Positions 18,801-27,042 of a stretch of 64,000 nucleotides of DNA are shown in pieces (positions within the stretch are counted from its first letter, which is position 1; the number at the start of each line of letters is the position of its first letter). The notes under the pieces were generated by a model. It was given only the letters and a program-made list of their open reading frames with translations. It searched no databases and had not been told where the DNA came from. The translations under genes and the position numbers were made by a program. The stretch is from Saprospiraceae bacterium (GTDB taxonomy: Bacteria; Bacteroidota; Bacteroidia; Chitinophagales; Saprospiraceae): NCBI GenBank assembly GCA_016717655.1, contig JADKFC010000002.1, forward strand, positions 124,001 to 188,000, read 5' to 3'.

Positions 18801-20430
18801 TACCAGCTGTAATGTCAGATGGATCGGTAATCACCGGAGGTGTGGTATCATTTAATGTTATGTTTTGCTGACAACTGGATGCATTGCCACTTTGATCGCT
18901 TACAAAATAGGTTCTTACAACCGTTTTGGGGCAAGTTCCTATCGCAGGGCTGTCAATGCTGGTGATACTTGCAGGGTTGATGGCACAGTTGTCAACTGCC
19001 AGACCACCCTGAGCCGTGTATTGAGCAAATGTTATGGCTGCTGCCGGCACAGTACATTGGATAGTCACATCAGAAGGACAACGCAATACTGGGTAGATAC
19101 TATCGGATACAATTACTTGTTTGATGCATTTAAAAGTATCATTACATACGGTAATCAACGTAAACGTAACATTTGTTGTACCCAATGGATAGGTATTATT
19201 GGAAGGCCCGTTGTTGTAAAATGTGTCTACTTCACAATTTTTATGTATAGGTGCATTCAACAATACTACAGCAGAACAAAGTCCAGGGTCCGTATTAACA
19301 GTTACCGCAGGCCCGCAACTAAGTCCATTTGCATCCTTGATGACAAAAAATTGAGAACAGGTATCGGCATTTCCAAACCAATCTTCAATTCTATATTGCC
19401 TTTCTATGGTTCGATTGCATCCTGTTGTAGTAGTGTCGTCGCCTATCCAGGAAAAAAAGGATGCAGGAATAAACACACTAAATGTTTCGTCGCTCACATC
19501 ACCGCCAGCTGCTTCAAATTCTGCCAAGGTACCAAACGGTAGTGGCACTTGATTTAGATTACAAACTGTGTCAGCAAGTGGACAATATATTTGGGGTGGT
19601 AAGGTATCAAGGATTGTAATTAATATCTTGCAGTTCAAACTATCTCCGCAATCATCTTTCGCAGTTAGTACAATGCATGTTGGTGGATCAAAAAGATCAT
19701 TTAAGCCGTATACAAGAGAATCGGGTTCTCTTCTGATGCTGTCAAATAGAAAGAAGGAAAGTGGTTCGCAAGCCGGGGTTGTGGTAGCGCTGTTGTATAA
19801 ATCTCTTGCTCTAATGACTATACCCATAGAAGTTACATCATAAAAGAAAACGGTATCCGTTTTACAGTTTAATTCTACCGAATGGTTAACACTCAAACTG
19901 GCAGATCTGGAATCATTGCTTCCATCATTGGTAACTGTACAATTTGAAAAATCACTTGCATTTACAGTCGATATAGCGGGAACACCAGTGATGGCAAGTC
20001 CTTCAACTGTAACTATGATATCTCCTCCAGCGCCTGCGGGTAGGATCACATTATTGTATCCATATAATGAATTGTCGATGACACTATAGGTCCAAGTAAA
20101 AGAGGAACCAAAGCCCATTGCAGAAACGGCAGCTGCTCCACCTTGGGGTACGTACTGCTTAGGGGCCGGCATTGAAATTACGATTTCAAGACAGCCAACT
20201 GCCAGTTGTCCTCCTCCTGCTGGAGATGTAGGATTGATCATTACATTGGAAGTCAATGTAGCGGTCTCGCCAATGGATATGTTGGTTGGTGAAAAAACAG
20301 CAGAATTGACTACGAAGTCAATTTGTGCTGACAAGCTGTTGGTCTCAAGTAAGGCGCAAGCTGCCATTAAAAGCAGATACACAAACTTTTTTGCCTTTAC
20401 AGTAAAACTGTAAATAATCGGTTTCTTCAT
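15859..20430 (-). CDS. giant HYR-domain surface protein with dockerin-like, cohesin-like and T9SS sorting domains
   Basis: About 1,523 residues from ATG at 20428-20430, chosen because a signal peptide follows directly (ending NSLSAQ). The N-terminal 150 residues form a beta-sandwich. Many HYR/Ig-like repeats follow, built on PPxI-C, DNC and ATDACGN motifs (for example DTTPPVITDPSDIT, VTWTATDACGNTSTQ). Then come a carboxypeptidase-regulatory-like domain (VAGRITTEEQAMVKGIKVSL), a dockerin-like segment (AADANNDQKISASDLVALRKLIL), a cohesin-like sandwich (GRYVNVPVTLDHNG) and a type A T9SS sorting domain (NTPNPFAEYTEVKYFI). It is probably exported and anchored at the cell surface for adhesion. A strong terminator follows it. 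Confidence 0.88.
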   Translation of the reverse strand: MKKPIIYSFTVKAKKFVYLLLMAACALLETNSLSAQIDFVVNSAVFSPTNISIGETATLTSNVMINPTSPAGGGQLAVGCLEIVISMPAPKQYVPQGGAAAVSAMGFGSSFTWTYSVIDNSLYGYNNVILPAGAGGDIIVTVEGLAITGVPAISTVNASDFSNCTVTNDGSNDSRSASLSVNHSVELNCKTDTVFFYDVTSMGIVIRARDLYNSATTTPACEPLSFFLFDSIRREPDSLVYGLNDLFDPPTCIVLTAKDDCGDSLNCKILITILDTLPPQIYCPLADTVCNLNQVPLPFGTLAEFEAAGGDVSDETFSVFIPASFFSWIGDDTTTTGCNRTIERQYRIEDWFGNADTCSQFFVIKDANGLSCGPAVTVNTDPGLCSAVVLLNAPIHKNCEVDTFYNNGPSNNTYPLGTTNVTFTLITVCNDTFKCIKQVIVSDSIYPVLRCPSDVTIQCTVPAAAITFAQYTAQGGLAVDNCAINPASITSIDSPAIGTCPKTVVRTYFVSDQSGNASSCQQNITLNDTTPPVITDPSDITAGTDPGVCQAVVNLLNPTVSDNCGAGSTLVRNPAGNVFQAGVTVVTWTATDACGNTSTQTQNITVLDDEAPNINCKGPLDLNLSYGDNYKTALSLLLNYSDNCQLPLIIKARRMDVVCASNGDQWLDTVRFCCADVNLTRQVIVRVTDAAGNSNTCMVAITVKDKLAPVLEEPLPNITISCDYDIQLNDLEEFGTIVFNSADRAEIEIDDPLFISPKYDGWVTENCVSSLQLTELPPLDQRGPHNNGNIVRRFVVTDGAGNTLAINQTITIVDADPLTKDDIHWPADTSYTDCTAIPPDTTLTGSPFFDNDDICTLPAASYKDQVFDDPTSGCVYIRRKWKVIDWAQYVPNTTTGVWEHIQNIHLINSVKPVFTSSCADRTICAVNADCDAVVRLGAHATDDCTDVQDLTFDYKVDTDNNGSVDHYATDDTFAIRLPRGIHKISWRVEDRCGNFTDCSYLVTVKECKAPTPVCLYGLSTNLEDNGTGGTSVVWATDFNNHSYDNCTSEADLKFSFSANTNNTSLTLTCANEGVFNLSMWVTDKDGNQARCNTFIKVTDNKNLCPDTIGGNGIPGLSVAGRITTEEQAMVKGIKVSLTDPSNAMWAESDETGNFMIDNVLPMGDYQLKPQKNDEWQHGISTIDLVMIQRHILNAAKLTSPYKMIAADANNDQKISASDLVALRKLILGLETEINGNTSWRFVPKTFLFADPSQPWPFAEIVELNDIDVNLMNNDFVAIKTGDVNGTVSNTLSQKAADNRTRNYADIVFKDQYFEAGRYVNVPVTLDHNGSFTAIQTGLKIDTRHLEFAGIMDESIVLPKESYRYDLNTGMLYIAHLESSPLNLRPGAVLFILQFKTLESGKLSKALSLDATVFENFLVDENIAPVYLNVRMSDDLEALTVNQNTPNPFAEYTEVKYFIADDGMVEITIYDNAGIKIFNQVRHCNAGVNQLRIDREQLGDKRGVFFLHIATGERKEIKKLLRLN

Positions 20431-20521
20431 GGGAAAAGATTTAAATCCAAAATAAATCGGTCGTTGTTTTGGGATGGGACCTGGATTTCCAATCTTGTCA
20501 ATGCACTTTTGCATCGAAGTT

Positions 20522-20529
20522 CAAAGGTA
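20522..20529 (-). promoter_or_regulatory. -7 box (TACCTTTG) of the HYR protein gene
   Basis: CAAAGGTA on the plus strand is TACCTTTG on the minus strand. Transcription would begin near 20515, leaving an 85-base leader to the chosen ATG; the in-frame ATG at 20514 would sit at the very 5' end of the transcript and is less likely. Confidence 0.5.
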
Positions 20530-20658
20530 AACATCAAATAACATATTACAAATATTTTTAATATGTTATTTACTTATTTTTATTTGCATATGTTTAATAT
20601 ACTGAATAACAGCCATCTACATTCCATCAAATTACTTATGCATTTAATCTCTGGATTA

Positions 20659-21585
20659 CTATTTTGAAAAATCGAGGTAGGGTTCCAGTTTCCGGATTTC
20701 TTCTTCATCAAACAGCTTGCTGGCTACGAGATCGGTAAGGGCATGTAATTGTCCCCTGTTTTTAATATACCTTGATAATATCATGGCCTTCTTTTTACCA
20801 ATATAAGGATGGCCGGACAGTTGACTTTCGGTAGACTCATTGATTCGAAGTTTTGTAACTTGTCCCTTGTCGACACTCAAAAGGTGAGAGATAGCAAGAA
20901 AAGTTTCCGGTCTAAGGCCATAGACTTCCTCTAATTGTTCAATGGCTACAAATCCACCCAGTCTTTCCCTATATCTTACAATTCTCCCGGCCAGTTTTTC
21001 TCCTATGCCTTTAATCAATTGCCATTCAAAGCTATCCGCCTCATTGATCTGGATGATTCGGATTTTTACAGTAGGAATGGCAGTTTCTTTGTTTTCAGGC
21101 ATTTTGTTATCAGCAAACGCTCTAACATCAGCAGCTTCGTTTTTGGATTCTCCGGAACTGAAAACCAGGAGTGAATACAACCTTGATTGATATTTTTGCA
21201 TTCCATATACTTTGTAAAACTGTTCTTTGCTTTTAAATTTTGCTCCTTTTGATCGATACTTTAAAAAAAATCTTGAAGTTTTGGCATCAATGCCAAGCAT
21301 CTTTAAACTATCCTCACTTATTGTATTGGGATCAAACTGAAATACCTGAGTGGTCACTATGGACTTCTGCTTTCTTTCAATAATTCTGATTTTAGAACGA
21401 ATATGGTGTTCTGCTGCTTGGGCTCCCATCGATTGAGTCACTGCTTTTTCAAACGGAACCACTTTGGTTTTTTCAAAACGATACATAGCATACATCATAG
21501 TAATAAATAAGGAGGCCATCAGAAAAAAGACAAACAATGATTTCCTCTCAGCCCGGGTAAAATAAATAATACTGCTATTTTTCAT
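20659..21585 (-). CDS. membrane-anchored ComEA-like helix-hairpin-helix protein
   Basis: 308 residues: one N-terminal membrane segment (SLFVFFLMASLFITMMYAMY, about 15-35) and then repeated ComEA-type HhH motifs (FEWQLIKGIGEKLAGRIVRYRERLGGF; FDPNTISEDSLKMLGIDAKTSRFFLKYRSKG; LSGHPYIGKKKAMILSRYIKNRGQL). In competence systems ComEA binds incoming DNA outside the cytoplasmic membrane. The ATG overlaps the stop of comEC by four bases (ATGA), so the two are translationally coupled and probably work together in DNA uptake. Confidence 0.82.
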   Translation of the reverse strand: MKNSSIIYFTRAERKSLFVFFLMASLFITMMYAMYRFEKTKVVPFEKAVTQSMGAQAAEHHIRSKIRIIERKQKSIVTTQVFQFDPNTISEDSLKMLGIDAKTSRFFLKYRSKGAKFKSKEQFYKVYGMQKYQSRLYSLLVFSSGESKNEAADVRAFADNKMPENKETAIPTVKIRIIQINEADSFEWQLIKGIGEKLAGRIVRYRERLGGFVAIEQLEEVYGLRPETFLAISHLLSVDKGQVTKLRINESTESQLSGHPYIGKKKAMILSRYIKNRGQLHALTDLVASKLFDEEEIRKLEPYLDFSK

Positions 21586-23684
21586 GAATTGGGTATTTTA
21601 AAGGGTGGTGTCAAGACAATAGATCCACATTCATAAACTGAATACAAACCCACATCTTGCTTTGCAGCAAACGATTTCCACTGCTCCAACATTTTCCCCT
21701 TAATCAAGGCATTCAATACAATGCAACTGGGGTGAGCCATTGGTTTTTGGGGGGGCCATACCTTGCCAAGAATTAGGTAAATGTCAGGTGAACAGTCTGG
21801 AAAAAAATCTTTTTGTTCTATTACAATTGCGATATTTAATTTTTCATTTATTATTCTTTTTGATTGCACCTCCCTATTGCCCAAAACCCAGGTTTTTGTT
21901 GTATCTCTAACATATCGAATCTCTTCAATGTAATGCTTTGACCTATGTGCTGAGTATATATAATCTGCATAAGCAGAAGCCAAAGTAGAATCACCATAAG
22001 AAAAGCAGTTGTGACCCATAAAGACATCAGCCAACACCACTTTTTTATGATCATATACAGTCAGGACAAACTGACCATTGTGTGACCAACCGGATCCAAT
22101 TCGCCAAACCAGGCCTAAGACAAAAAAAGAGACCATTGCTATCATCAAACGTTTGGATCTGAATTTCACAAAGACCATCAAGGAAACAGTTGCAAGACTG
22201 AAAAAAACAAATTCAGGAACACTCAGAAAGAGATCGTCAATGCATGCCATGGGTAGTGACTCTACCCACTGCACAGAGCGAATAAAATAAGTAAGCATAA
22301 ATTCAAAACCAATTGAAATCAAACCATTGGTTTCTGGTAAAATAAATTCAGCTGCCAACAACAACAAGCCTAATTTCAAAGACAACGCCGACAACCAAAC
22401 TGGAATAAACCCAGATAACACAAAATAAAATGGAAACTGATTAAACAAAAAGACAGTGAGGGGTCCAACCAGTACTTGTGCCGCAATTGATGCAGAGATG
22501 TATTGCCAAATCCAATTGGAAAATAGATCTGAAGGTTGCCACCAACTTTGTACTAAGGGTTGGAAATACATAAGGCTGAGCAAAGCCAGGAATGAAAATA
22601 AGAAGCCCGCATTAAAAAGTTGGGATGGGTAATAAATCAGCATGATAGCAGCACAGAAGGCCATTATATTGTAAGTGGAATGGTGGTGTTGAAGGGTTTT
22701 GCCATATAAAATCAGGGTAAACATCAACACTGATCTGATAATGGCGGATTCAGCCCCAGTCATAAATGAGAAAAACCACAACAGAGCAATTATAATAAGA
22801 GAAGGGATCATCCCTGTTCTACGCCGTCTGAAAGTAAGTTTATCCATGACTTTCAGCAGGATCTCTGCAATCACGGCCAGGTGCATGCCCGATACCGCAA
22901 GGATGTGCATGGAGCCTGAAGCTGAAAAAGACTGGTAAAGTTCATCCTGTACATCCTGTCTGTAACCCAAGACCATGGCTTTTGCAATGGAAAGTGGGTC
23001 GCCCTTTAAATATTTTTCAAAAATTTTTAAACACCGATTTCTGAGGTTCATGCTGGATTGCCTGAAAAAGCCGAGTTGGTAGGTCGCCAAAAGCACAACA
23101 TCATTAGAAGTGTACAGCTGATGTGTTATCTTCTGTCTTCTTAGGTATTGGGCAAAATCAAAGGTTCCCGGGTTGGTATTTTTTGCAATCTTATTGATGA
23201 TACCCCATACACAAATTCTATCGCCAGGTGATGGTAAGTAACCCTTTACAGCATTTCCGCCAATAGAAAGTTGTATTGGGTTTCTTGCTTTGTAACAATT
23301 GCTGTCATAGCATACAAACTCAACATCCAGGATTGTACGGTAATTTTTACGTTGATTAGGGTATTCTTTTATAACACCTATGACCCTTACTTCCTTACCC
23401 TCTACTACATAATGGCCATAGTGGGTGCTGCCAAGTCCAATGGTATGTAAATGATGGGAAAGAAATCCCAATCCAAAAAACAGCATCAAAATAATATAGC
23501 CAGCATAGAATGGGTATCTAACGGATGAAGTGTATAAAAAATCATTGGTAACTGCGAGTGCTGAGGCAAGGGTCAAACAAAAAACCACTATCCAAATCTC
23601 CGTGGTTACAAATTCTCTCACCAGGATTCCGGCTATTATAGCAAGGCAGGGTCTGAGGTAGGGAAACAACCTCCAGGGTATCAT
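21582..23684 (-). CDS. comEC: ComEC/Rec2-family DNA uptake channel
   Basis: A 700-residue polytopic membrane protein. The N-terminal part has a DUF4131-like region (PFYAGYIILMLFFGLGFLSHHLH) and an OB-like segment. The Competence domain starts at about residue 235 with GYRQDVQDELYQSFSASGSMHILAVSGMHL, the family hallmark. About ten hydrophobic helices follow. The last 170 residues lack the HxHxDH metal site of the metallo-beta-lactamase domain found in Bacillus ComEC; shorter, MBL-less forms are usual in Bacteroidota as far as I know. ComEC forms the inner-membrane channel for transformation DNA. The downstream HhH gene overlaps by 4 bases. Confidence 0.9.
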   Translation of the reverse strand: MIPWRLFPYLRPCLAIIAGILVREFVTTEIWIVVFCLTLASALAVTNDFLYTSSVRYPFYAGYIILMLFFGLGFLSHHLHTIGLGSTHYGHYVVEGKEVRVIGVIKEYPNQRKNYRTILDVEFVCYDSNCYKARNPIQLSIGGNAVKGYLPSPGDRICVWGIINKIAKNTNPGTFDFAQYLRRQKITHQLYTSNDVVLLATYQLGFFRQSSMNLRNRCLKIFEKYLKGDPLSIAKAMVLGYRQDVQDELYQSFSASGSMHILAVSGMHLAVIAEILLKVMDKLTFRRRRTGMIPSLIIIALLWFFSFMTGAESAIIRSVLMFTLILYGKTLQHHHSTYNIMAFCAAIMLIYYPSQLFNAGFLFSFLALLSLMYFQPLVQSWWQPSDLFSNWIWQYISASIAAQVLVGPLTVFLFNQFPFYFVLSGFIPVWLSALSLKLGLLLLAAEFILPETNGLISIGFEFMLTYFIRSVQWVESLPMACIDDLFLSVPEFVFFSLATVSLMVFVKFRSKRLMIAMVSFFVLGLVWRIGSGWSHNGQFVLTVYDHKKVVLADVFMGHNCFSYGDSTLASAYADYIYSAHRSKHYIEEIRYVRDTTKTWVLGNREVQSKRIINEKLNIAIVIEQKDFFPDCSPDIYLILGKVWPPQKPMAHPSCIVLNALIKGKMLEQWKSFAAKQDVGLYSVYECGSIVLTPPFKIPNS

Positions 23685-23705
23685 AGCATTCGTTTGGGTT
23701 CAATG

Positions 23706-23736
23706 CAAAAATATACCACCCAGTGAAATGCATCAA
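23706..23736 (-). promoter_or_regulatory. promoter of comEC
   Basis: On the minus strand TTG (23734-23736), 20 bases, then TATTTTTG (23706-23713), matching the Bacteroidota consensus. The -7 box is 22 bases upstream of the ATG. Confidence 0.55.
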
Positions 23737-23772
23737 GGGCTGTTAGGTTAAATAACTCTTAAAACTTAGTAT

Positions 23773-24036
23773 TTATTGGGGGCTCGCTGCTTCGTCTTTT
23801 TTTCGCTTTTTCCACCACACATACCCCAGAAAACCTACCAACAGATAAGGTAAGGCAAGCATGTATAAAATTCCTGCGTTGAGAGATCTGCCTTCTGTTC
23901 CTCCATTTTTCAAATTGCTTTCAGCAGACATCTTACACATGGGACACTGGGCACCCAGATCAGGTAACACCAATACCATCATAATTAAAAGCAGACCGGT
24001 TAAAACCACCAGTTTTTGTAAACGGTACTTTTTCAT
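23773..24036 (-). CDS. small membrane protein at end of the oxidase cluster
   Basis: 87 residues from ATG at 24034-24036, chosen because it overlaps the stop of the DUF420 gene by four bases (ATGA) and begins a signal/membrane segment (LVVLTGLLLIMMVLVLPDLGAQ). CPMCKMSAESNL follows (a CxxC pair, near residue 31), and a second membrane helix (ILYMLALPYLLVGFLGYVWW) precedes a lysine-rich tail. The CxxC facing the periplasm and its place after the oxidase genes suggest a role in oxidase assembly, perhaps in metal handling; this is inference. Confidence 0.72.
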   Translation of the reverse strand: MKKYRLQKLVVLTGLLLIMMVLVLPDLGAQCPMCKMSAESNLKNGGTEGRSLNAGILYMLALPYLLVGFLGYVWWKKRKKDEAASPQ

Positions 24037-24512
24037 GAGTAACAAGGATAGAGCATGAGATAACAAAGGGGCCCTGTAATGGCTACATAGAGCCATACTG
24101 GATACACATATTTAGCAATTTTTCTGTGCTTTTCAATTTCATGGGTATAGCCTCTTATAAAGGTGATCAGTATAAAAGGCAATGAAAGCCCGGCCAATAC
24201 TATATGACTCACCAAAAGCACAAAATACAAGGTCCGTGATGAGCCTTCAAAACAATATTTAGTTTCCTCTGTGGTAAAATGATACAAAACATAACACAAT
24301 AAAAACAAGGCAGAAAAGACCATTGCTCCATAGATTGAAAACTGATGGAGTCGGATGTTTTTTTGTTTTACAAACCAAAGGGCTGCAATCAGACAAATGG
24401 CAACGAGGGTATTTAAAATTGCATGTACAGGTGGTAAGAATGAAAAATCAATTCCAAGATCTATTTTTACCCTCCTCATAATGCCAACCAGGACCAAAAC
24501 CAAAGCCGACAC
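24033..24512 (-). CDS. DUF420 membrane protein (CtaM-like, oxidase assembly)
   Basis: 159 residues with four membrane helices and the DUF420 signatures DFSFLPPVHAILN, YVLYHFTTEETKY and WLYVAITGPLCYLMLYP. In Staphylococcus a DUF420 protein (CtaM) is needed for activity of heme-copper oxidase, and the gene sits next to the oxidase cluster here. The annotated start is GTG at 24510-24512, directly in a membrane helix, with TAG four codons upstream. The neighbouring frame to the right (LQTKEFQLKPQPELAVKLNRIAY, from TTG at 24583-24585) reads like the missing N-terminus. A one-base indel near 24516 would join them. Confidence 0.85.
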   Translation of the reverse strand: MSALVLVLVGIMRRVKIDLGIDFSFLPPVHAILNTLVAICLIAALWFVKQKNIRLHQFSIYGAMVFSALFLLCYVLYHFTTEETKYCFEGSSRTLYFVLLVSHIVLAGLSLPFILITFIRGYTHEIEKHRKIAKYVYPVWLYVAITGPLCYLMLYPCYS

Positions 24513-24590
24513 AAATATATGCTATTCTGTTTAGTTTGACAGCCAGTTCGGGCTGGGGTTTCAATTGAAATTCCTTTGTTTGCAAAATAT

Positions 24591-25115
24591 TTATTTTTCC
24601 TTATATAATGGGAGCAGGACGGTTATGTGTCCTGCCAGTTTTTTCATGTCATTTTCATTGCCCGAATACGAATAACGCATCTTACCCAGTGTGTCAAGGA
24701 TCAGGTAATTAGAAGCAGGATAAGCCTGCTTTAGTGTACTGAGAACAGTAGAATCTATTTGAAAGTAATTACGGATGTTTTTGGTGTCTGCAACCTGCTG
24801 CTTTTTCATTAAATATGGCATCACTAACATAGTATCCATATTGCCTGCCAATTGAAAACCTTTGGCGTCTTTAAATTGGTCAAACAAGCTCAACTGCTGG
24901 TTATGATTTTCGTTCAGAGCAATAACGGTACATCGGCCTTTTACCAAAACAGGATATCCACTTTCTGTTAGGGTGCCTTTAAGCGGCATTGAAGTTTTTA
25001 ATTCGTCTATCAGGTTTTTGCGAAACGTAAATCCTTGCCTTAGGTAGAAATAGGATCCCAAGGGCAGGCCAATAAGAACAAAAACAAGAATAATAGAATT
25101 GAAGTATTTCTTCAT
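24591..25115 (-). CDS. SCO-like thioredoxin-fold protein lacking the copper-binding CxxxC
   Basis: 174 residues with an N-terminal anchor (SIILVFVLIGLPLGSYFYLRQG). Its place between the oxidase genes and DUF420 is where many Bacteroidota carry a SCO1 homologue. The body has a GYPVLVKGRCTVIALNENHN strand, then QLSLFDQFKDAKGFQLA and PASNYLILDTLGKMRYSYSG, compatible with a degenerate thioredoxin fold. The CxxxC and distal His that bind copper in SCO proteins are absent; there is one cysteine only. It may be a redox-inactive relative or an unrelated assembly factor. Confidence 0.6.
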   Translation of the reverse strand: MKKYFNSIILVFVLIGLPLGSYFYLRQGFTFRKNLIDELKTSMPLKGTLTESGYPVLVKGRCTVIALNENHNQQLSLFDQFKDAKGFQLAGNMDTMLVMPYLMKKQQVADTKNIRNYFQIDSTVLSTLKQAYPASNYLILDTLGKMRYSYSGNENDMKKLAGHITVLLPLYKEK

Positions 25116-25167
25116 AATAAAGTTGCTTTTTTAAACAAATTAAAAAGCATTAAGTTGAGGGTAGTAC

Positions 25168-25191
25168 AAAAAAAAAAGCGGGAAAACCCGC
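25168..25191 (-). terminator. terminator after cytochrome oxidase subunit IV
   Basis: GCGGG (25178-25182) and CCCGC (25187-25191) form a tetraloop hairpin. Read on the minus strand it is followed by eleven T residues. It begins seven bases after the subunit IV stop, so the act-cta transcript probably ends or is attenuated here. Confidence 0.88.
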
Positions 25192-25197
25192 CTTTTA

Positions 25198-25572
25198 TTA
25201 TTTGTGTTCTGCGTGTTCTACAGAAGTAGATGATTTAAGATTATGAACCTTAGTTCTGCTATGCTGCCAAGAACTACCTTCAAAAGTAAAGGCAATGATG
25301 GCCCACACTAATAGCAAAGTAGGTATAAGAACCGTTTTTACCAAAGCAGGTACTTCGTATTTCATGTGCATGAATTCGTATATGATCAGGTAGGCTTTTA
25401 CCACGCTCATAATGATCATCACACCGCCTATGAGCCAGTGAGGCATGTGAAAGCCATTGATGATGTATCCTTTACCGGTAAGGGCAAAAATAACCTCTGC
25501 TATGGTGATAACGCCTAGCACAAGGATCGTCTTTGTAGCTATTTGTTTAGATTCTGTATATGAATGTCCCAT
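25198..25572 (-). CDS. cytochrome c oxidase subunit IV
   Basis: A 124-residue protein with three hydrophobic helices (TILVLGVITIAEVIFALTG; WLIGGVMIIMSVVKAYLIIYEFMHMKYE; TVLIPTLLLVWAIIAFTFEG). This is the size and topology of the prokaryotic subunit IV (COX4_pro/CyoD-like) that stabilises the oxidase. The YEFMHMKYE segment after helix 2 is typical of Bacteroidota members. A histidine-containing tail ends the protein. It is the last gene before a strong terminator. Confidence 0.88.
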   Translation of the reverse strand: MGHSYTESKQIATKTILVLGVITIAEVIFALTGKGYIINGFHMPHWLIGGVMIIMSVVKAYLIIYEFMHMKYEVPALVKTVLIPTLLLVWAIIAFTFEGSSWQHSRTKVHNLKSSTSVEHAEHK

Positions 25573-25593
25573 TTTAATTAATCTTTGAGTGTA

Positions 25594-26439
25594 TTAGAGA
25601 AGATAAAACAATAAGAATACAAAGACCCAAACAAGGTCTACAAAGTGCCAGTAAAGACCAATTTTCTCAACCATTTCGTATTTATTCTTTCTTTTTTCAT
25701 ACAAACCTGAAGCTGCATTTAAACAAATGATCAAAAGAAAGGCAACACCAGAAAATACGTGAAATCCGTGAAATCCGGTAATGAAAAAGAACAAAGCTCC
25801 AAAAGCTTTAGGACCAAACTCAAGTCTTTTGGTTTGACCTGCTTCAGGGCCATCTGCTACCTTATAAGCCAGTTGATGAAAATGACCATCGTGTTGATGG
25901 ATCAAGTAAGAGGTACCTGCTTTAAATGTATCACCTTTTTTAACATCGTGACCATCTTCCAGATAAACACCATTTTCGGTGTGGGTTCCAAATGGATTCA
26001 CTTTGATGGTCATGTGTTCTGTACCCATTAAGGTAGTCCATTCCCATGCCTGACAGCCTAAGAACATCAATCCTCCAATAATGGTTAACAACATCCATTT
26101 TACAACTCCATTTTTGTTTTCCTGCTGACCTTCCTGTACGGCACGGACCATGGTAAATGAACTTGCAAGGAGCACAAAGGTCATAATGGTTACAAAAATT
26201 AGTGGCTTGTGATGAATACCGCCGGGTAATGAGCTGAATACGAAGTCAGGTACAGGCCATGAAGGCATACTAAACCTTAACGCACCGTAAGCAATCAAAA
26301 ATCCTGCAAATGTAAAGGCATCCGACAAGAGAAAATACCACATCATCAGTTTGCCATAGCTGGCCTTAAACGGCTCACTACCACCACTCCAAGAGGGAGC
26401 TGAGTGATCTCCGTGCAATGCTATTGTTTCTGAAGCCAT
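25594..26439 (-). CDS. cytochrome c oxidase subunit III (longer paralogue)
   Basis: 281 residues of the subunit III family: KLMMWYFLLSDAFTFAGFLIAYG near the start, the conserved FITGFHGFHVFSGVAFL segment and a C-terminal YWHFVDLVWVFVFLLFYLL. A hydrophilic insertion at about residues 140-205 (EHMTIKVNPFGTHTENG and following) is rich in His, Gly and Asp and is longer than usual. Subunit III is an integral subunit that supports proton uptake and catalytic stability. It follows a second, shorter subunit III gene by 13 bases. Confidence 0.92.
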   Translation of the reverse strand: MASETIALHGDHSAPSWSGGSEPFKASYGKLMMWYFLLSDAFTFAGFLIAYGALRFSMPSWPVPDFVFSSLPGGIHHKPLIFVTIMTFVLLASSFTMVRAVQEGQQENKNGVVKWMLLTIIGGLMFLGCQAWEWTTLMGTEHMTIKVNPFGTHTENGVYLEDGHDVKKGDTFKAGTSYLIHQHDGHFHQLAYKVADGPEAGQTKRLEFGPKAFGALFFFITGFHGFHVFSGVAFLLIICLNAASGLYEKRKNKYEMVEKIGLYWHFVDLVWVFVFLLFYLL

Positions 26440-26452
26440 TAGTTAGTTTTTA

Positions 26453-27034
26453 TTATCTTATTACATTTAAAAATACAAACAAATATATCCATAGTCCTCC
26501 CAAAAAATGCCAGAAATGGAGAACCATCTCTATCTTATTTTTTCTGGATTCACTATACTTTAAAGGCAGGGTAAAAGCCAACAAACAAGTGACCGCCAAG
26601 GTGGTGATGCCACCTAAAACGTGAGCCGCATGAGCGCCTGTGATCAAATAAAAGAACGATCCACCTACATTGGCTCTGAGATCAACGCCACTTTCAAAAA
26701 GGGCAATCCATCCTTCATATTGGAGCACCATAAATGCAAAACCCAGGGCTGTAGCCAATAACAACATAATTTTGTATCGCTGCCACTGAAATGATTTAAA
26801 TGCATTGTATGCCAAATGCAGAAATATACTGGATACGATGATTACAGCTGTGCTCAAATAAAAAACCCAGGGCATTGAAAATTGCAACCAATTTCCTGCA
26901 CCTTGTTTAACTATGTAAGCACTGGTAAATGCACCAAAAAGCATGATCATGCTTGCCATGCCAACCCACAATGCAAATAGCTGTGGATTTAACCTGCCAG
27001 ATCCGTCTTCTCTTTTGAAAATTGTTGCTTCCAT
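26453..27034 (-). CDS. cytochrome c oxidase subunit III (shorter paralogue)
   Basis: About 193 residues from ATG at 27032-27034 (METIF-type start, EATIFKREDGSGRLNPQ); the frame also opens at TTG 27046, overlapping the previous stop. It has five membrane helices and the family segments SFFYLITGAHAAHVLGGITTL and VLHFWHFLGGLWIYLFVFLNV. Tandem non-identical subunit III genes are common in act-linked oxidase clusters of Bacteroidota. The short form lacks the hydrophilic insertion seen in its neighbour, so the two are not recent duplicates. Confidence 0.9.
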   Translation of the reverse strand: MEATIFKREDGSGRLNPQLFALWVGMASMIMLFGAFTSAYIVKQGAGNWLQFSMPWVFYLSTAVIIVSSIFLHLAYNAFKSFQWQRYKIMLLLATALGFAFMVLQYEGWIALFESGVDLRANVGGSFFYLITGAHAAHVLGGITTLAVTCLLAFTLPLKYSESRKNKIEMVLHFWHFLGGLWIYLFVFLNVIR

Positions 27035-27042
27035 TTCTAATC

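Noticed and set aside
18865..19542. 225-codon plus-strand frame opposite the HYR protein
   Set aside because: Antisense shadow of repeated Cys/Thr-rich domains; no start context or recognisable domain.
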